Source of the DNA: Rhodoferax lithotrophicus
GTDB taxonomy: Bacteria > Pseudomonadota > Gammaproteobacteria > Burkholderiales > Burkholderiaceae_C
NCBI RefSeq assembly: GCF_019973615.1
Contig: NZ_AP024238.1
Coordinates: forward strand, 1,550,001-1,614,000
Direction: 5' to 3'
DNA: 64,000 bases
Shown here one piece after another: positions 19,783 through 26,332 of the stretch. The notes beneath the pieces were generated by a model. It saw nothing but the letters and a program-made list of their open reading frames with translations, had not been told where the DNA came from and ran no database searches. Numbering within the stretch: the first letter of the stretch is position 1; each line of letters opens with the position of its first letter. Made by a program: the position numbers and the translations under genes.

Positions 19783-20520
19783 TTATCTCTTCCACGCCCA
19801 CCCTCCGACATTGGGCCAAGCCTTTCTTGTCTCGATGCTGCACAACTTGGATTTTTCAAATGCAGCCTTAGAAATTCTCATGCGACCGTAGGCGTCACCT
19901 GTTATCGCAACCAAGTAAAAACCGTAGCCTTTGCGGACGGTGGTTGCATTAGTGCCTTTTGGGCTTACTACCAGTGCTTTGTTTTCGAGGGAGTTGATGT
20001 ACGCGGAAAAGCAATGCTCGGACCTGAATACGCTGCCCTTCTCAGCCCCTTTCCATTCAACCGAAAAATCGTTGGCCACTTCGTAGTTGGGTCGGCCGTA
20101 TTGAACTGTCCCTACGATTCCTTGTTCTGGATTATCTGGCGGGGTAAATGGGCAACCACTGTCACCCGGACAATCAGTGTCGCTCCGCGAAAATTGTGCA
20201 TTACCGTCGACGCTTACCATTACTATTTCTTCGGGCATCCGAACCTGGTACCGCGTTAACCCGAACAATTTTTCAAGAAAATCATTCTCCACCTGAATTG
20301 ACCAGCTACCCCAATACCGAATTGCTGGTTTGAACTTGGAATAGTCGGCCTGTAATTCTTGGAGGTTGGAGTAAATATCCGGGTAGCTGAATCGAACTGC
20401 CGCATCAATGATTTCTCGCTCTCCCACGTATTCCAATCTCTTCCATGAAAACCCTGTGAAGTTGCCAGCTTCATAGAGTGAAAAAGGCAAGAGCAACATT
20501 ATGAAGATCAGACGACGCAT
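19783..20520 (-). CDS. Secreted hypothetical protein, integron cassette gene
   Basis: 245 residues starting MRRLIFIMLLLPFSLYEAG, a likely Sec signal peptide. The mature part has no domain I recognise. It has four cysteines in two pairs (DTDCPGDSGCPF and distant single cysteines near residues 165 and 225) and many aromatic residues, compatible with an extracytoplasmic, disulfide-bonded protein. The start lies 5 bp after a GTTAGCC core site and the end is followed directly by a matching R'' box. GC content is lower than that of flanking genes. No function is proposed. Confidence 0.75.
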   Translation of the reverse strand: MRRLIFIMLLLPFSLYEAGNFTGFSWKRLEYVGEREIIDAAVRFSYPDIYSNLQELQADYSKFKPAIRYWGSWSIQVENDFLEKLFGLTRYQVRMPEEIVMVSVDGNAQFSRSDTDCPGDSGCPFTPPDNPEQGIVGTVQYGRPNYEVANDFSVEWKGAEKGSVFRSEHCFSAYINSLENKALVVSPKGTNATTVRKGYGFYLVAITGDAYGRMRISKAAFEKSKLCSIETRKAWPNVGGWAWKR

Positions 20521-20529
20521 AGCATTGGG

Positions 20530-20679
20530 CTAACGTGATTTACAACGCAGGGTGCTCCAAATGAATGTGAACTTCTCTGCATCAAAAAAGGCCTCGAAGT
20601 TTTCTGTGATTGCATAGTCAGCTGCAATAAAAATAGCAAAAAACCCGGCAGTTTCTGAAAATGGACAGGAAGCATTCAT
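20530..20679 (-). CDS. Micro-ORF B (49 aa), second related copy
   Basis: From the ATG at 20679 the product begins MNASCPFSETAGFFAIFIAA and ends STLRCKSR. It is the best preserved of the three copies. The last codon and the TAG stop (CG|TTAG) straddle the crossover point, so termination depends on which cassette follows. Expression is unproven; there is no obvious Shine-Dalgarno sequence. Confidence 0.4.
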   Translation of the reverse strand: MNASCPFSETAGFFAIFIAADYAITENFEAFFDAEKFTFIWSTLRCKSR

Positions 20680-20768
20680 GGCCTGATTGTGCCCTCGGCG
20701 CAATGCATTGGGTTTCTCCCAAACCTGGGATTTGATGACATCTGTTGTTTGTTCAATGGCATCTCAAA
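20534..20768 (-). repeat. Element B: repeat ending at integron-type crossover
   Basis: Homologous to element C over its full length, including the micro-ORF, the GTTTCTCCCAAACCTGGGA region and the approach to the ~60-bp repeat, and to element A over the micro-ORF part. Similarity with A and C stops at the G of CACG|TTAGCCC. It occupies the 302-bp space between the GNAT gene and the secreted-protein cassette. Confidence 0.7.
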
Positions 20769-20832
20769 TGTTCTATGTGTTTTAGGCCTCTAGCGCTTAT
20801 CCAGTAAGCGCAAGCAGCTACGTTAAAAGGAG
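20769..20832. repeat. ~60-bp repeat, copy R4, overlapping the GNAT stop codon
   Basis: GTGTTTTAGGCCTCTAGCGC, TTATCCAGTAAGCGCAAGCA and GCTACGTTAAAAGGAGTATT. A near-consensus copy. The right tail encodes the last residues (KYSF) and the stop of the GNAT gene on the minus strand. Confidence 0.9.
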
Positions 20833-21353
20833 TATTTCGGCAAGCTTTCAAGAGGACACCACAGGTGCAACTTGGACACATACCCGGAGTCAACGGCTAC
20901 CGCAAAAGGCTCCAAACCAAACGGCATGAATCCGTGCCGCTCATAAAGTGACTGAGCAGCCGTATTGCCCTCGGTGACCGTGAGTTGAACCAGCAACACG
21001 CCGGGCCTTGTCTTGGCGTAGGCCAGTGTCGTGGCGAGCAACGTTGAGCCGAGACCCCGATGACGTTGCTGGGTTGGCACATACATGCCGAAGAGCGTGG
21101 CCTTGTGTTTGGCTTTTTCGCGCTTCTCGAATGCCAAGCCTGCCACGCCAGAAAGCACACCGTTGGTGAAGCAGCCAAAGACGATCTCTTTGGGCATCTC
21201 GCCCGTGGCGAGGCGATCCTCCCACCAGGCGACGGGCAATTGGGCGCGTTCAGCAGCGCTGGATGTGAAAGCGTCTGGATGCCGGGCATAGGCTTCAAGC
21301 ATGAGTGCCCGGTATTCAGCGGCGTGCTGAGGGGTAAGGCGGGTGGGGGGCAT
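20823..21353 (-). CDS. GNAT-family N-acetyltransferase, cassette gene
   Basis: 176 residues. The acetyl-CoA binding signature is seen in MYVPTQQRHRGLGSTLLATT (Q-x-x-x-G-x-G/A type) and the late NTAAQSLYERHGF helix-turn. The start lies 3 nt after GTTAACCCA, the R' end of an attC-like site, as in integron cassettes. The 3' end runs into the ~60-bp repeat, which supplies the final residues. Two decayed relatives of its 3' end lie at 14370-14460 and 19616-19716. The acetylated substrate is unknown. Confidence 0.9.
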   Translation of the reverse strand: MPPTRLTPQHAAEYRALMLEAYARHPDAFTSSAAERAQLPVAWWEDRLATGEMPKEIVFGCFTNGVLSGVAGLAFEKREKAKHKATLFGMYVPTQQRHRGLGSTLLATTLAYAKTRPGVLLVQLTVTEGNTAAQSLYERHGFMPFGLEPFAVAVDSGYVSKLHLWCPLESLPKYSF

Positions 21354-21356
21354 GTT

Positions 21357-21447
21357 GGGTTAACGTCGGCGCTGCCCGGCGCGCAACCAGTGCCGCGCAG
21401 CGGCAGCCTTCGGTTGCGTGTCCGCGCCGAGCAAATTGTTAAATGGC
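21357..21447 (-). other. attC-like site 1
   Basis: The clearest attC here. Minus strand: R'' GCCATTTAAC overlaps the TAA stop of the upstream cassette gene. Then comes TTGCTCGGCGCGG, a GC-rich middle with CTGCCGCTGCGCGGCA, then GCGCCGAC and R' GTTAACCC. R'' is the exact complement of the start of its own cassette (GTTAAATGGC, 21848-21857), and the GCTCGGCGC and GCGCCGA arms pair. The length is normal for attC. Confidence 0.85.
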
Positions 21448-21852
21448 GTTGTTCGCATTTACTAAACCCTTCGCTTCGATTGCCAATCTTTCGAGTTCAC
21501 CGAGTCCCGTCTCGATACCAACTTGAACGCTCCACTCCTCGGGCGCACCAGGAAGGCCTCGGAGCTTCACCTGAAAAGTAACTGAACCCAAGGCCGTGCA
21601 GGTGACGGACAAACCTAAATCGCCTTCCAAAGAAGCCCAAGTTATTGCTCCCTTCCAGGGCGCTCGATGCTCGCCAAGGTTGGCGAAAAAGAAAGCGAGA
21701 TCGGGTGCATCCATTTCCGACCATAGCTGTGTATTGGCCGTTATCGAATACCCAGTGAGTTCGACAGGAAAGAAGCTGCCGTTTGGTTCGCCAATTTGGA
21801 GCACACGGTTTGAGGCGGTGGAGCGAATTGTGATCAAGGGTTCCATAGCCAT
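21439..21852 (-). CDS. Small cassette protein, DUF6228-like / immunity-like
   Basis: 137 residues from 21852, or 135 from a second ATG at 21846; the first ATG lies inside the R' box, so the second may be the gene's own start. The product has a beta-rich pattern: an N-terminal strand region, FFANLGEHRAPWKGAITWAS, then GSVTFQVKLRGLPGAPEEWS and GLGELERLA. The layout resembles the DUF6228 family and small immunity proteins; I am not certain of the family. It is bounded on both sides by attC-like sites, and its stop codon is inside the R'' box. Confidence 0.75.
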   Translation of the reverse strand: MAMEPLITIRSTASNRVLQIGEPNGSFFPVELTGYSITANTQLWSEMDAPDLAFFFANLGEHRAPWKGAITWASLEGDLGLSVTCTALGSVTFQVKLRGLPGAPEEWSVQVGIETGLGELERLAIEAKGLVNANNAI

Positions 21853-21912
21853 TTAACGTTTGAATTCAGTGGACCAGCCAGCGCAGCTGGCGCAGGTCCG
21901 CTGCAATGAATG
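21848..21912 (-). other. attC-like site 2, left part, interrupted by a group II intron
   Basis: R' GTTAAAT (21851-21857), L' TGAATTCAAACG, and hairpin arms GGACC/GGTCC and CCAGC/GCTGG around GCGCAGC. The distal arm ATTCATTGCAGC ends at the intron's 5' junction. The remaining R'' half (TGACGCAC, 23945-23952) lies beyond the intron. TGACGCAC is complementary to the GTGCGTCA that opens the same cassette (24327-24340), which confirms that the two parts belong together. Confidence 0.75.
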
Positions 21913-22573
21913 GTGTGCGCCCAGCATGGGCGCGAACTTATGGGGTGAAAGTCCCCTGTGGGAGAACCGAATTGGACTCATAGAGAGCAATCTTAACCAC
22001 TAGCCGACGGCGTGTCCGTAATCGTCTATCAACGATTACGGAGGGGCTGACCCGCGAGGGGTAGTCTGGAGGAAGCCCGAGTGCAAATGTGCGAGACGAC
22101 GAACAGAAACCGCATAGAAGGCCCAGAGCGCCGAGGCAAGCTGGCACATGACAGCAAAGCCCAACGGTTCGATGCCTACGGTAAATGCGGCGTTTGTGCA
22201 CAGAAAGTTTGCGACCCTTACCTGGGGAGATCTGCACCGCGTGCGGTGCAAATGGATGACGGCATGACCCGGATCGGTTCCACCGGGAAACCAAGACTCA
22301 AGTGCCGTGGCGAGCTGCCCGCCACGTGTCGAAGAAACTGGCAGCAACGTCATTCATGAACACAGCGCGACTTGCAGCAATGTGAGCCGTGACGATGCAG
22401 AAGTCAGCAGCGGCCGTAGTAGGTGTTCAGGAGTCGGGATACCGAAGGGCCAAACAATGAGACACAAGGAGCAGACGTGAAAGCCTTGACCAAATCGACC
22501 AAGCCCGAACGGGTGAGATGCGGGCGGCGGCCAACACGCACCGAGCCTTGACACAAGACGAAGTGAAAGCAAA

Positions 22574-23875
22574 GTGACAACTGAACTGCTTGAAGCCGTA
22601 CTGACCAGCGACAACCTGACGCAGGCATGGAAACGAGTGAAGGCCAACAAAGGCGCGCCGGGCATTGACGGCATGACCATTGACGACTTCCCTGACCATG
22701 CACGCGCACACTGGCCAGCCGTGCGACAGCAGATCAGAGAAGGGCGATACCAGCCGCAGCCAGTGCGCAGGGTGGAAATACCCAAGCCCGGCGGCGGCAA
22801 ACGCCTGCTGGGTATCCCCACCGTCATGGACCGGGTCATCCAGCAGGCTATCGCCCAAGTGCTCACGCCGATATTCGATCCGAGCTTCTCGGATTCGAGC
22901 TTCGGTTTCCGACCTGGCCGCAATGCACACCAGGCGATCAGGCAGGTGCAAGCGACTGTGAAGGACGGCAAAAGCATCGCAGTGGACATCGACCTGGCCA
23001 AGTTCTTCGACACCGTCAACCATGACGTGCTGATGAACTTGCTGGGTCGAACCATTGCCGACAAGCGACTGCTGCGCCTGATCGGGCGCTACCTGCGCGC
23101 CGGAGTGCTGGTCGGTGAGCATGTGGAGCCGAGCGAAGTGGGCACCCCACAAGGTGGGCCACTCTCGCCACTGCTGGCAAACATCCTGCTGCACCAGCTT
23201 GACATTGAGCTGGAGAAGCGGGGACACCGCTTTGCACGTTACGCCGATGACATGGTGATTCTTGTCAAAAGCGAACGCGCGGCACAGCGGGTGATGGACT
23301 CCATCACGCGTTATCTGGAAACCACCCTCAAACTCAAAGTCAACTTGGCCAAAAGCAAAGTGGCACCGATGAGCGAATGCGCCTTTCTGGGCTTCACGAT
23401 CAAGGGCAAGAAAATACGCTGGACTGACAAGGTCTTGGCAAACTTCAAGCACCGGATCAAAGAGCTGACCGGGCGAAGCTGGGGCGTTTCCATGGAATAC
23501 CGGCTGCGAAAACTGGGGCAATATCTTCGGGGCTGGACGGCGTACTTTGGCATCAGCCAGTACTACCGACCGGTTCCTGAACTGGACGAGTGGATCAGGC
23601 GGCGCATCCGCATGTGCTACTGGAAACAGTGGCGCTGGGCGCGAACCAAGATCAAGAATCTGCTGGCTTTGGGGGTTGACCTGAAGTCAGCGATTCAGCA
23701 CGGTGTCAGCAGCAACAGCTACTGGCAGATGTCCAGAACACCAGTGATCAAGCAAGCGATATCCAACGCGTGGCTAAAGGAGCAAGGTTTGCTCAGTGTG
23801 AAGGACCTGTGGTGCAACGCACAGGGCTATACGGGAAAGAGGAGGAAAACTTCGTCGAGCGTGCCAACTTGTTGA
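22574..23875 (+). CDS. ltrA: Group II intron reverse transcriptase/maturase (class C)
   Basis: 433 residues from a GTG start. RT landmarks: WKRVKANKGAPGIDGMTIDD, RRVEIPKPGGGKRLLGIPTV, SFGFRPGRNAHQAI, FFDTVNHDVLM, GTPQGGPLSPLLANILL and the catalytic YADDMVIL. The maturase X domain (RLRKLGQYLRGWTAYFGISQ) and a basic C-terminus follow. There is no HNH endonuclease, which fits group IIC elements that insert at DNA hairpins such as attC or terminators. The frame is intact, so the intron may be active. Confidence 0.96.
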   Translation: MTTELLEAVLTSDNLTQAWKRVKANKGAPGIDGMTIDDFPDHARAHWPAVRQQIREGRYQPQPVRRVEIPKPGGGKRLLGIPTVMDRVIQQAIAQVLTPIFDPSFSDSSFGFRPGRNAHQAIRQVQATVKDGKSIAVDIDLAKFFDTVNHDVLMNLLGRTIADKRLLRLIGRYLRAGVLVGEHVEPSEVGTPQGGPLSPLLANILLHQLDIELEKRGHRFARYADDMVILVKSERAAQRVMDSITRYLETTLKLKVNLAKSKVAPMSECAFLGFTIKGKKIRWTDKVLANFKHRIKELTGRSWGVSMEYRLRKLGQYLRGWTAYFGISQYYRPVPELDEWIRRRIRMCYWKQWRWARTKIKNLLALGVDLKSAIQHGVSSNSYWQMSRTPVIKQAISNAWLKEQGLLSVKDLWCNAQGYTGKRRKTSSSVPTC

Positions 23876-23944
23876 ACCGCCCACTGCGGACCCGCATGGT
23901 GGGTGGTGTGGGGGCTGGGAGTTAGAGACTCCCGGCTACCCGAT
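23874..23944 (+). ncRNA. Group IIC intron domains V and VI
   Basis: Just after the RT stop: GAACCGCCCACTGCGGACCC with the pairing GGTGGGTGGTGTG, matching the class-C domain V (CGC rather than AGC triad, GCGGACCCGCAT tetraloop region). It is followed by GGGGCTGGGAGTTAGAGACT and CCCGGCTACCC, a domain VI stem with a candidate bulged A. The intron ends GAT at 23944. Confidence 0.85.
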
Positions 23945-23949
23945 GTGCG

Positions 23950-24318
23950 TCATTGCCACTGGCTCAGCTCTTTAAGACTAGCAAAACTTCCATTGAACCG
24001 AGGGAGTTGAGGCACCGCCGCGATATCAGCAACTAGTTCCGAACTTGCTTGCTTCATTGGAGTTGCGCGCAGTTTGTACGGACCACCCGGAAGATCCCAG
24101 TCAAAAACGTACAACCCGACTGCCGCGTAGTCGCTCCACACTTTCTCCGTTCCAGTGTGTGGGCTGGGAATAGCTTCCGTGATTGCCGAGTGCTTCGCGT
24201 GATGGGTTGTCACGGGAGCTGGGAAAAATCCTTCACCGGCTGTCGCAAAGAGCGCGATATTTCCATCGGTGTCCCTGGCAAGCCAGTCAAACTCAATTCC
24301 GTCGAGATCGGGGTGCAT
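23950..24318 (-). CDS. Small cassette protein, immunity-like
   Basis: From the ATG at 24318 (a further in-frame ATG at 24360 would lie before the attC junction) the product is 122 residues. The N-terminus DGIEFDWLARDTDGNIALFA with TAGEGFFP is a pattern I associate with small immunity-like and cassette-encoded proteins. The middle has YVFDWDLPGGPYKLRATP. The start is 15 nt after the GTTGTGC core, and its stop overlaps the residual R'' sequence next to the intron. No enzymatic motif is seen; an immunity role is only a suggestion. Confidence 0.75.
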   Translation of the reverse strand: MHPDLDGIEFDWLARDTDGNIALFATAGEGFFPAPVTTHHAKHSAITEAIPSPHTGTEKVWSDYAAVGLYVFDWDLPGGPYKLRATPMKQASSELVADIAAVPQLPRFNGSFASLKELSQWQ

Positions 24319-24326
24319 AGCTGCCT

Positions 24327-24533
24327 CTATGACGCACAACGTTGGAAATGTGCGGCGCACGCGAAGCGGGTGTCCGTACGATTGAGGCGGTCTGTCGCGG
24401 ATCGCAACACCTCTTGGCGCGTATTCTGTCTATCCACAATCGTCCCCTTTTTGGTCAACAGCCTACGTAGCTGTGTCACTTCGTCCGTGTCAAAAGCTTG
24501 CTTTTGTCCGTGCGCTGTGTCGCAGCTACGCAC
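24327..24533 (-). CDS. Hypothetical small cassette ORF (68 aa, GTG start)
   Basis: Open frame from a GTG at 24533. The product is basic and polar: FDTDEVTQLRRLLTKKGTIV then RQEVLRSATDRLNRTDTRF. It fills the ~270-bp interval between element C and the next cassette and ends across the attC-like junction. No family was recognised and there is no strong ribosome-binding site. It could be a genuine cassette gene or non-coding cassette DNA. Confidence 0.35.
   Translation of the reverse strand: MRSCDTAHGQKQAFDTDEVTQLRRLLTKKGTIVDRQNTRQEVLRSATDRLNRTDTRFACAAHFQRCAS
24334..24395 (-). other. attC-like site 4 (weak)
   Basis: Minus strand: GGACACCCGCTTCGCGTGCG, then CCGCACATTTCCAACG and the core GTTGTGC. 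The right side and crossover core are convincing because the next cassette's R'' (TGACGCAC) matches. The left R'' box is not clear and would lie inside the 68-aa frame. Confidence 0.5.
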
Positions 24534-24589
24534 GCTACCAGAAAATCGTCGCTGTATAAATACCCAGCATATGTGCTAGTGCCACCGTT

Positions 24590-24751
24590 CTATCCGTCGA
24601 TCGACCGTGATTTACACCGCAAGGTGCTGCAAATTAAAGTGACAAGTTCAATCTGAAAATGCGTCTTTCCGCAAACTGCCATTGAAGACTTAGCTGCAAT
24701 AAAAATAGCATCAAACCCGGCAGTTTTTGAAATTTGACTTGAAGCACTCAT
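24590..24751 (-). CDS. Micro-ORF C (53 aa), third related copy
   Basis: From the ATG at 24751: MSASSQISKTAGFDAIFIAA ... LICSTLRCKSR, then four extra residues because this copy is followed by G|GTCGATC instead of G|TTAG. The alignment with copies A and B includes the first ~20 residues and the C-terminal 10. Protein-level conservation exceeds what the central nucleotides suggest, but coding status is unproven. Confidence 0.35.
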   Translation of the reverse strand: MSASSQISKTAGFDAIFIAAKSSMAVCGKTHFQIELVTLICSTLRCKSRSIDG

Positions 24752-24842
24752 GGCTTGATTGTCTTCCAGGCGCAATGCCTTGTGCATCCCCCAAACGGGG
24801 GATCTCAATGCGTCTGTTGATTGCTCAATAGCATCTTAAGTG
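24606..24842 (-). repeat. Element C: repeat ending at crossover position, with GC hairpin
   Basis: Colinear with element B from the ~60-bp repeat down to GTAAATCACG. It includes a perfect hairpin ATCCCCC-aaac-GGGGGAT (24786-24803). B has the weaker TCCCAAACCTGGGA at the same place, and the gap near 26443-26460 has a similar ATCCCC/GGGGAT stem. Homology to B stops at the G of CACG. Confidence 0.65.
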
Positions 24843-24911
24843 CTTTATAAATTTTAGGTTTCTAGCGCTTATTCAGTAAGCGTAAGCAGCTATAAAAAAT
24901 GTAGTATTTTG
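24843..24911. repeat. ~60-bp repeat, copy R5
   Basis: TTTATAAATTTTAGGTTTCT, AGCGCTTATTCAGTAAGCGT and AAGCAGCTATAAAAAATGTA. One of the best-preserved copies. It flanks element C on the right exactly as R4 flanks element B. Confidence 0.9.
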
Positions 24912-24965
24912 AGTCACGCATTACAGACCAAACAGCGCGCTCACTCACCTACACAGCTTGCTGCC

Positions 24966-25136
24966 TCAGCCTGCATCATCCAACGCCTCAAGTGCCGCAG
25001 TGACAACCCGTTGCGCCTCTCCAATCAGTTCAGCAGGGTGGCCTTTGGCGACCAGTTGTTTGGTGTGGTTGGCGGACAGCTTGCTGGCGTTTTGCAGGCA
25101 GGCCCGCACCAGCAGCACCAGGTCGTTGTTGTTCAT
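24966..25136 (-). CDS. Small hypothetical protein (56 aa)
   Basis: The ATG at 25136 is 5 nt after AGGGG. The product starts MNNNDLVLLVRACLQNASKL and ends EAQRVVTAALEALDDAG. It is predicted helical, with no recognised family. It begins 22 bp after the stop of the secreted-protein gene, suggesting a two-gene operon. The frame is open upstream to 25334, but that part overlaps the other gene in a different frame. Confidence 0.5.
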   Translation of the reverse strand: MNNNDLVLLVRACLQNASKLSANHTKQLVAKGHPAELIGEAQRVVTAALEALDDAG

Positions 25137-25158
25137 TGCCCCTGGCAACGCATTGAAT

Positions 25159-25560
25159 TCACTTTGCAGTGTCCACGTGTAGCGCAAGAAGCCTGCAGTC
25201 TGACTCTGGAGCGCTGGCGATATGAAATTGCAACGGGCCGATGGACTCCGAGTGCGCATTGATCCAGTAACCCTGGTAGGTGTAGGAGTCTGGTAAATCC
25301 TTTGCTTGAATGGAAATTCTTGTGTGCTGCGCAAAGCGTGCAGTCGTCGCTTCTTGGATACCTGTCACTTTGCCGAGGCTTTCGGCCATACGCTGCAAGG
25401 GCCCCAAAACCTCAGACGGGTTGGCGAACAAGGTCGCCAATTCTTTTGTCTTGCTGCTAGCCAGAAGACCCGCTGCGTGGATTCCACACGACTCTTTGGC
25501 TATTGCGTTTGACAAGGTGGCCAAGAGAAAAATGGGTAAAAGTGTGTATCGAATGTGCAT
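25159..25560 (-). CDS. Secreted hypothetical protein
   Basis: The ATG at 25560 gives 133 residues with a Sec signal peptide (RYTLLPIFLLATLSNAIA-KE). The mature part contains LATLFANPSEVLGPLQRMAE and YTYQGYWINAHSESIGPLQF. There are two cysteines (near residues 25 and 124) that could pair. Family not recognised. It is followed at 22 bp by a 56-aa gene with a good ribosome-binding site. Confidence 0.65.
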   Translation of the reverse strand: MHIRYTLLPIFLLATLSNAIAKESCGIHAAGLLASSKTKELATLFANPSEVLGPLQRMAESLGKVTGIQEATTARFAQHTRISIQAKDLPDSYTYQGYWINAHSESIGPLQFHIASAPESDCRLLALHVDTAK

Positions 25561-25618
25561 GGGTTTGATTTGTTGGAAATGTGGTTGACGTTCACGGCCT
25601 GAGACGCTGCGCGCCATG

Positions 25619-25788
25619 TCAGGTTTTGGCGCTTGCACTGAGATCTTTCCATAACGGTAACTGGTGCTTCTTGCGTCCAATAGCGTAGTAGATGGCCATG
25701 AAGAAGCCAAAGCACAACCCCGCAAGGCCTGCGTCGAGCGAAATGTTAAGTTTGGCATTGCGAAGTGTGATCGGTTGGCCAGCTTGCA
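25619..25788 (-). pseudogene. Probable C-terminal fragment of a membrane-protein gene
   Basis: A minus-strand frame follows a TAA and lacks a good start: QAGQPITLRNAKLNISLDAG, then the hydrophobic LAGLCFGFFMAIYYAIG, then KKHQLPLWKDLSASAK and TGA at 25619-25621. It looks like the transmembrane end of a longer protein whose 5' part is gone. The intact 4-TM gene starts just upstream and ends at 25793. It could instead be a short gene with a non-ATG start. Confidence 0.4.
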
Positions 25789-25792
25789 GTGC

Positions 25793-26332
25793 TTAGCCCA
25801 CAAAAACGTACTGGCCTTTGATTTTCTTGGGAGTCATCAAAGCGAAATCCGGAAAGATTTGTTCCCTGACATACCAGACAAAAGCAGTGATTCCGATGGC
25901 AATGGAAATACCGATGGATGAGGCAATTGGGCTGGACGAAAAATCTTCAAATGCTTTCGGCAGTTGAATGATCGACAGCAAAATGTAGGCGTTGTATGCC
26001 CCCACGCGATTGGTGTGGAAACCCCAGGCAAACAGCAGCGGGATAGAGGTCATCAGAATGCCTGTAATCCACTTGGCGTTTGGCCCGATCTTGGCTCCGA
26101 GGTCAAAGCCAAGCCAAAAGGCAATCATGGTCTGAATCAACATCAAGATAATGAGAATGTTGACTTTTTGGTGATGTTTTTTGCAGCGTTTGGGATCAGG
26201 GTATGAGGCAATAAAGTGTGCGAGCTGATGATCTTTGATGCCATGATTGGAGAGCAGTTCAAATACCCTGGCCTTCATCGTGCCCGACGCTAGAAGCGTA
26301 TTGACCTTGGCTTTGATTTCAGATTTTTTCAT
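25793..26332 (-). CDS. Hypothetical inner-membrane protein (about four TM helices)
   Basis: The ATG at 26332 follows AGGAAG; about 179 residues. A soluble helical N-terminus (KSEIKAKVNTLLASGTMKA, HQLAHFIASYPDPKRCKKHH) resembles small helical adaptor regions. It is followed by hydrophobic segments near residues 60-77, 88-104, 113-128 and 137-155. No family named. It is the first of a group of poorly known genes next to the cassette region, and its GC content is low. Confidence 0.65.
   Translation of the reverse strand: MKKSEIKAKVNTLLASGTMKARVFELLSNHGIKDHQLAHFIASYPDPKRCKKHHQKVNILIILMLIQTMIAFWLGFDLGAKIGPNAKWITGILMTSIPLLFAWGFHTNRVGAYNAYILLSIIQLPKAFEDFSSSPIASSIGISIAIGITAFVWYVREQIFPDFALMTPKKIKGQYVFVG

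Larger units (their letters stand above)
21913..23944 (+). mobile_element. Group IIC intron inserted in an attC site (class C / IIC-attC type)
   Basis: A 2.03-kb intron. The 5' end GTGTGCGCCC fits the GUGYG consensus and is followed by the short hairpin GCGCCCAGCATGGGCGC and GGGGTGAAAGTCCCC. The 3' end has a IIC-type domain V and VI and terminates CTACCCGAT. The encoded reverse transcriptase lacks an endonuclease domain, as usual for class C. The 5' exon bases ATGAATG (21906-21912) are perfectly complementary to CATTCAT (22351-22357), a candidate IBS1-EBS1 pair. The intron lies antisense to the cassette genes, the orientation known for IIC-attC introns. Confidence 0.9.

Noticed and set aside
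22427..23521. 364-aa minus-strand frame inside the intron
   Set aside because: It is the antisense shadow of the reverse transcriptase, which has all expected motifs on the plus strand.
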